Origin: an uncultured Eubacteriales bacterium
GTDB taxonomy: Bacteria > Bacillota > Clostridia > Christensenellales > Aristaeellaceae
Direction: 5' to 3'
NCBI GenBank assembly: GCA_900315315.1
Contig: OMYT01000013.1
Location: forward strand, 1 to 64,000
DNA length: 64,000 bases
Every line of letters begins with the position of its first letter. Positions within the stretch are counted from its first letter, which is position 1. The notes under the pieces are model-generated. The model saw only the letters and a list, made by a program, of their open reading frames with translations, was not told where the DNA came from and made no database searches. Below, in pieces: positions 59,578 through 64,000 of the stretch. The position numbers and the translations under genes are program-made.

Positions 59578-62538
59578 TCACAGGAAGGAGGAAAGGGGAA
59601 CGGAAACGTCCCCGCCGTCCCACGCTTTCAGGAGCCGGTCCAGAAGCTCCGAGAAAACGTCCACGGCCCGGCTGATTTTTTCCTCCGAGTAGATGGCTCC
59701 GTTGAACATCAGGTACGGAACGATCTGATCCGGGCTTTCGATGATCTGGACGGCCAGGCTTCTGGAATTGATCGGAGCATGGCTTTCCACGTTCAGCCTT
59801 GTGCCGCCGATGGAGCCGATACTTGAGCCGGACATGATGGAGGCCGTCTCATAGCAGACAATCATCATGTCGTGTTCAAAGACATTGTCCTGCTTCACGC
59901 TCCATTCATAGGAGGCGTGGGCGAGGCTTTCGCCGGACCTGCGGGAAAGATCTTTCAGAAACTCCGAAACAGTCATGTTTCCGGTGATCTCCAGGCCGAC
60001 CGTGACATACCGGAAGAGGCAGCCGAAGGCGTTCTGCCGGAGCGGATCCGTCCTGTCGTGGAAAACCCAGTCGAGCATGACTTTGTTTTTTGTTTCCATG
60101 GCATGAATCCCCAGAAGGCCGAGGGCGGCGAAAAGGAGATTCCTGGAGAGGCGGCTTTTTTCCTCAAAGGCATTCATTTCCTCTGGCGGGACCGTCCGCT
60201 TCAGCGGCAGAAACACCCTGCCGGCAGGCCGGGCGGACACGTCTGGGGAGAGGTTGATACACCAGTCCTTTCCGGGCCAGGCTGTTTCGAAGTACTTCCG
60301 GTCCTCCCGGTATTTTCTGCCTGCCCGCAGCTGCTCCTGTTGATACAGATAGGAATAATAAGTGTCCTGCGGAAGCGGTTCTCCCTTCCAGGCGCGGACG
60401 ATGTCCTCATTCAGCAGCTGCATTCCCGAACCGTCCGTCATGATATGATGAACGTCAAAGAACAGATAAACGGCTTCCTCCGTTTTCCACAGCCCGGCGT
60501 GGACCAGCGGTTCCCCGATCATGTGAAAAGGATAAAGCAGGTTTTCTTTTTTTCGGGAGAATTCCGCTTCGCTGAGGGTTTCCACGCAGAGCGTGAGCGC
60601 CTTTTCCGGAGCAGGACGCTGGACCAGGGAACACTCTTCATTGAACTCAAAAACGGTATAAAGCGCCGGCCGGTTCCGAAGGGCCCGGTTCATCGCGCTG
60701 CACAGACGGTCGGCATCCGTATCCGCGGGGAAGCGGTACAGACGGGGCAGGTTCCACATGACCGTGTTCGGGGAGAAAATGCAATAATCAAAAATCGAGA
60801 TCTGGTTGGGAGTGAGGGGGTGCGGCTTTGCCCGCTCCCGTTCTTCGGTGACAGCCGGATCCTCCTGCGAGGTGCCGGTTTCCCGGCTTTCCCAGAGGGC
60901 CGCGATGCGCTCCGGCGTGCATCCCTCAAAGATATCCGAGGCCAGCAGGCCGGACAGGTTCGCCGCGGCCAGGACACGCATGGCGCCGAGGGAGTCCCCG
61001 CCCAGATGGTAGAAGTTATCGCGGATGCCGACCCGGTCCGTCCCGAGGGCTTTTGCAAAGGCTTCGCACAGGATTTTCTCCGTTTCCGTCCGGGGAGGGG
61101 CGTATGTCGCCTTTTCCGCTCCGGCTTCCGGCGGCGGGAGGGCCCGGCGGTTCATCTTGCCGTTGGGGAGCAGCGGCACCTCATCCACATGGATAAAGAA
61201 GGACGGGATCATATAATACGGCAGATACTGCTCCATCCGGTGACGGACATCCAGTTCATCGAAGGAAATATCGTCGGTGTAGTACAGACAGACAAAGGCG
61301 TGGTCCGGGTTCTCAAACCCCCTGGCCGCGCACCACTTTACTCCGAGCACCTGCTTGCCCACGGCTTCGATCTCGGCCGGTTCGATCCGGTTGCCGTTGA
61401 TCTTGATCATATCCGTGCTGCGGCCGAGGAGCACCAGGTTGCCGTCGGGCAGTTTTTTCCCGATATCGCCGGTATGGTACAGGCCGCCGCGCATCGCATC
61501 GACGGTCTTGTCCGGAAGATTGATATAGCCGCGGAAGAAGGGATTCTCCACACAGATTTCCCCCTCCGTGCCATCGGGAACCTCGGTGCCGTTTTCATCC
61601 AGAAGGCGGAGGACGATTTCATCGAGATCCGGCTTGCCGACGGGGCAGGTTTCGTAAGGCCTGTCGATGACGAACTCCGCGACGGGGAAGCCGCACTCGC
61701 TCATGGAATAACCGTTGACGAGCTCCCTGCCTTCGACGAAGATGCCGTTGGCCGGTTCGCCGCCGATCTGGATCTGGCGGATGGTCGGCCCCGGATCCCC
61801 GATCAGGCGGATCAGGGAGGGAGAAGAGTAGGTGACGGTGATCCGGTTATCCAGGTAAAACTGACGGAGAAGGACGGGATTTTTGATGATGCTGTAGGGG
61901 ACGACAAAGGCGTGGCAGCCGTCATAAAGGGCGTAAATATAACGCCGGATCGCCGCGACGAAATTCAGCGGCGGGATCAGGGCCAGCCGGTCGGATTCGA
62001 ACAGCCGGGGCTTCCCGGTTTTCGGGTCCATGGAAGCGGCCTGGATCAGGCTGATGCTGCCGTATTCATGGAGGGCGCCTTTCGGATTGCCCGTGGTCCC
62101 GGAAGTATAGACCGCGAAGGCCGCGTCCCGGAGGCCGGCCCTCTCAAAGCCGGGCCGGGGCTCCGTCTTCAGGATCTCCATCCAGGCCTTTTGGTCAATG
62201 ACGGCTTTGCAGCCGCAGTCTTTCCGGATAAAGGCGATCCGCTCCGGAGGATAATTGTCCTCCACGAGGGTAAAGGCGGCACCGGCTTTCCACACGCCCA
62301 GGATCGCGATCAGCGCAACGGCGCCCCGCGGCAGGCACAGGAACACGAAGTCCTCCCGGCCGATCTGCTTCTCTTTGAGCCAGGCGAAGACCCGGGCGGA
62401 CAGCTCATCCACCTTCCGCCGGCTCAGGCCCCGGGGATGCCGCTCATCGGACAGCGCGAGGGCAGCCGGATTGTCCGCCACATAACCGGTCCATACGTCC
62501 AGAAGATATTCCGTACGATTCAGAAACGATAAATCCAT
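59578..62538 (-). CDS. Single-module NRPS, domain order A-PCP-C
   Basis: The 986-residue protein has an adenylation domain (about 15-480: YTSGTTGNPKG, YHTGDIG, GRSTDMIKINGNRIEPAEIE, and the A10 lysine in LLPNGKMNRR), a carrier domain with LGGDSLGA (Ser about 515) and a condensation domain with HHIMTDGSG (about 695). The A4 segment reads NFVAAIRRY where alpha-amino-acid-activating domains have FDxS; the Asp that binds the amino group is replaced by Val. It thus may load an acid without an alpha-amino group. No thioesterase or second A domain follows, so the C domain may join the loaded acyl group to a free amine. No phosphopantetheinyl transferase is in the window. Confidence 0.88.
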   Translation of the reverse strand: MDLSFLNRTEYLLDVWTGYVADNPAALALSDERHPRGLSRRKVDELSARVFAWLKEKQIGREDFVFLCLPRGAVALIAILGVWKAGAAFTLVEDNYPPERIAFIRKDCGCKAVIDQKAWMEILKTEPRPGFERAGLRDAAFAVYTSGTTGNPKGALHEYGSISLIQAASMDPKTGKPRLFESDRLALIPPLNFVAAIRRYIYALYDGCHAFVVPYSIIKNPVLLRQFYLDNRITVTYSSPSLIRLIGDPGPTIRQIQIGGEPANGIFVEGRELVNGYSMSECGFPVAEFVIDRPYETCPVGKPDLDEIVLRLLDENGTEVPDGTEGEICVENPFFRGYINLPDKTVDAMRGGLYHTGDIGKKLPDGNLVLLGRSTDMIKINGNRIEPAEIEAVGKQVLGVKWCAARGFENPDHAFVCLYYTDDISFDELDVRHRMEQYLPYYMIPSFFIHVDEVPLLPNGKMNRRALPPPEAGAEKATYAPPRTETEKILCEAFAKALGTDRVGIRDNFYHLGGDSLGAMRVLAAANLSGLLASDIFEGCTPERIAALWESRETGTSQEDPAVTEERERAKPHPLTPNQISIFDYCIFSPNTVMWNLPRLYRFPADTDADRLCSAMNRALRNRPALYTVFEFNEECSLVQRPAPEKALTLCVETLSEAEFSRKKENLLYPFHMIGEPLVHAGLWKTEEAVYLFFDVHHIMTDGSGMQLLNEDIVRAWKGEPLPQDTYYSYLYQQEQLRAGRKYREDRKYFETAWPGKDWCINLSPDVSARPAGRVFLPLKRTVPPEEMNAFEEKSRLSRNLLFAALGLLGIHAMETKNKVMLDWVFHDRTDPLRQNAFGCLFRYVTVGLEITGNMTVSEFLKDLSRRSGESLAHASYEWSVKQDNVFEHDMMIVCYETASIMSGSSIGSIGGTRLNVESHAPINSRSLAVQIIESPDQIVPYLMFNGAIYSEEKISRAVDVFSELLDRLLKAWDGGDVSVPLSSFL

Positions 62539-62766
62539 ATTGCATCCCTTTCCGCCGCTTTTTCAGATGTTCGGAAAGATTAATTCACTTTTTCCCCGTT
62601 TATTTGTATAAAAAACGATAGACTTTGCCGGTTTCATCTGATTATTCCCCCGTTCCGTATCATAATAGCAAATCCCGCGGCGGTTTTCCACCCTCCCCCT
62701 GAAAAAAACCGGGAAGAAGCGCCGGACGGGTTAAAAGGAACCCCCGGCCCATTATGGAAAATAGTT

Positions 62767-62794
62767 TTGCCTGTGAACTGTTTCATGGTATAAT
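62767..62794 (+). promoter_or_regulatory. Promoter of the SH3-domain protein gene
   Basis: TTGCCT (62767-62772), 16-base spacer, TATAAT (62789-62794), about 50 bases before the start codon. The rest of the gap 62539-62845 holds no gene; a possible NRPS promoter on the minus strand is weak. Confidence 0.6.
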
Positions 62795-62845
62795 CATGGC
62801 ATAACCCCGAAAGGGTACCCATTAAAACAGCATAGGAGGAAAACC

Positions 62846-63919
62846 ATGAAAAAACTGATCTCCCTGCTCCTCGCGGTCATCCTGCTCTGTTCCGTTGCGG
62901 CCCTGGCTTCCGGCTCCGGCTTCGGGCTGGGCACCATGTATGTGTATACGGAAAACGGCAAAGGCCTGAATGTCCGCAGCACCCCTGACGTAGCTGACAA
63001 CATCATCGGCTCCGTGAAATACGGCGGCGCGGTCAATGTCACGGAATTCCAGGGCAACTGGGCCGTCATTGAATGGGGTGACACCGTTGCCTATGTGCAG
63101 AAGCGTTTCCTGCAGTGGTACGTGCCGGATCCCAGGCCCGCCCCCCGGCCTACGGAAAAACCGGATGACGGGAAAGACGCGGAACTGCGCAGTGAAGTCC
63201 CTGTCGATTCCATCCGCCTGGAGGCAAGAGCCACCCGCGCTTCCGGCTGGGTCAACATGCGAATCGCGCCTTCCAAAAATACCCGGCGGGTTCAGACCTG
63301 CTCGGACGGAACCGAGCTGATTGCCTTCGGCGAAACCACCAACTGGTTCCATGTCACGGACCCGGCTACGGGAAACAGCGGCTATATCCGGAAGGATTTC
63401 CTGACGGTGATGCCGGCAGTATCGCCTGTAGTGGATGAAGAAACACAGATCGGAACGCTGGACGTGAACGGTAAGTTCCTTCTCCAGGGCAAGATTCCGG
63501 AAGGATATAAGCTGCAGGTGATCTCCTCCCGGAAATCCAAGATCATCGCGACCCTGGTTTCCGAAGACGTCAGCAAACCCCAGATGATGCTGACCATCGC
63601 CTTCAACGATACCTATTCCGATGTGGAACGGTTGAACGACCTGACCGACGAGGAAATCGAAACCCTGAAGACTTCCTACACGGATATGAACGAAGTTGCC
63701 TTCTCCGAAGCCCAGACCGCCTCCGGCACAAAGCTGCTGGTCGCCAGGGAAACCGGCGCGGACGAGGACTTTGTCAGTATCCTCTCCCTATATAAGGGCT
63801 ATTCCGTGGAATTCGTTCTCTCCCCAAATCAGGACGCTGCCTCTCCCATCCTGACGGACGCCCAGATCCAGACAGCCATCGACTTCCTCAGCAACCTGGA
63901 TTTCATTCCACTCAACTGA
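62846..63919 (+). CDS. Secreted SH3-domain protein
   Basis: The 357-residue protein has a signal peptide (about 1-21), a first SH3b domain (about 28-92: YVYTENGKGLNVRSTPDVADN, WAVIEWGDTVAYVQKRFL), a Pro-rich linker (PRPAPRPTEKP), a second SH3b domain (about 125-190: GWVNMRIAPSKNTRRVQTCSDGTEL) and a C-terminal domain (about 200-357) with no motif I recognise. SH3b domains bind the wall. The ribosome site AGGAGG is strong. It may be a wall-associated sensor or enzyme helper. Confidence 0.85.
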   Translation: MKKLISLLLAVILLCSVAALASGSGFGLGTMYVYTENGKGLNVRSTPDVADNIIGSVKYGGAVNVTEFQGNWAVIEWGDTVAYVQKRFLQWYVPDPRPAPRPTEKPDDGKDAELRSEVPVDSIRLEARATRASGWVNMRIAPSKNTRRVQTCSDGTELIAFGETTNWFHVTDPATGNSGYIRKDFLTVMPAVSPVVDEETQIGTLDVNGKFLLQGKIPEGYKLQVISSRKSKIIATLVSEDVSKPQMMLTIAFNDTYSDVERLNDLTDEEIETLKTSYTDMNEVAFSEAQTASGTKLLVARETGADEDFVSILSLYKGYSVEFVLSPNQDAASPILTDAQIQTAIDFLSNLDFIPLN

Positions 63920-64000
63920 CACTTCTATCACAGCCGAATGGCCGAAATGATCGGAAACGGCGCGTACGGCGTTCAGTATCTACCGTGATGTCAATGATTT

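Noticed and set aside
59872-62532. An 886-codon open frame antisense to the NRPS gene
   Set aside because: No domain or ribosome site; the NRPS reading is supported by many motifs.

Overview
The window looks like a chromosomal segment of an anaerobic, moderately GC-rich Bacillota bacterium, most likely a gut or rumen Clostridia relative. This rests on the pyruvate:ferredoxin oxidoreductase, the 2-hydroxyacyl-CoA dehydratase activase, the ABC-F and three-gene ABC-2 exporters, strong GGAGG ribosome sites, frequent GTG/TTG starts and many secreted or SH3-type proteins. The lineage is an inference from gene content; no rRNA is present.

Layout. 1-500: tRNA-Val with promoter and terminator, preceded by a transcribed, anticodon-arm-less tRNA remnant. 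0.5-6.8 kb: SIMPL protein; cysE with two NodB deacetylases; EamA transporter; a VanY-like protein lacking its zinc ligands, coupled to an SDR. 6.9-16.3 kb: argS, nifJ (strong promoter, biased codons), Eis-like acetyltransferase, PfoR-like membrane protein, alpha/beta hydrolase. 16.3-22.6 kb: acidic repeat protein, EAL phosphodiesterase, a protein beginning with an FVTNSS-type motif beside a radical SAM/SPASM-like enzyme with unusual cysteine spacing, MIF-like tautomerase, and a double-glycine-leader LysM peptide. 22.7-29.4 kb: GNAT-nitroreductase fusion, deoxyinosine glycosylase, TagD-Gfo/Idh fusion with an aminotransferase, ABC-F protein, type-4 UDG. 29.5-34.9 kb: three-gene ABC-2 exporter and a metal-efflux operon (HMA protein, P-type ATPase, ArsR) with a clear operator. 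35-40 kb: methionine-type ABC importer whose binding protein is circularly permuted, an ECF sigma/anti-sigma pair, and a histidine phosphatase. 40.3-58.5 kb: a signalling-rich block (PBPb-GGDEF-EAL, PP2C phosphatase, ParB/HAD fusion, giant activase, AT-rich DUF4143-type ATPase, STAS-kinase fusion, lipase-DUF218 fusion, MATE remnant, GGDEF fragment). 58.5-64 kb: hydrolase, a lone A-PCP-C NRPS and a secreted SH3 protein.

Two threads run through the window. First, cell-surface work and signalling: deacetylases, VanY-like, SH3/LysM proteins, c-di-GMP enzymes, and a PP2C/STAS pair that could form a partner-switching circuit. Second, a dispersed intergenic repeat family (eight copies plus fragments, all in the same orientation) that starts with GGGCTTTCC, ends near CTTCGG, and in long copies carries a hairpin whose apex is always CCACTGG although the stem sequence differs. 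The strongest single oddities are the circularly permuted NlpA/MetQ protein, the FVTNSS/radical SAM pair, the GG-leader LysM peptide and the repeat family.
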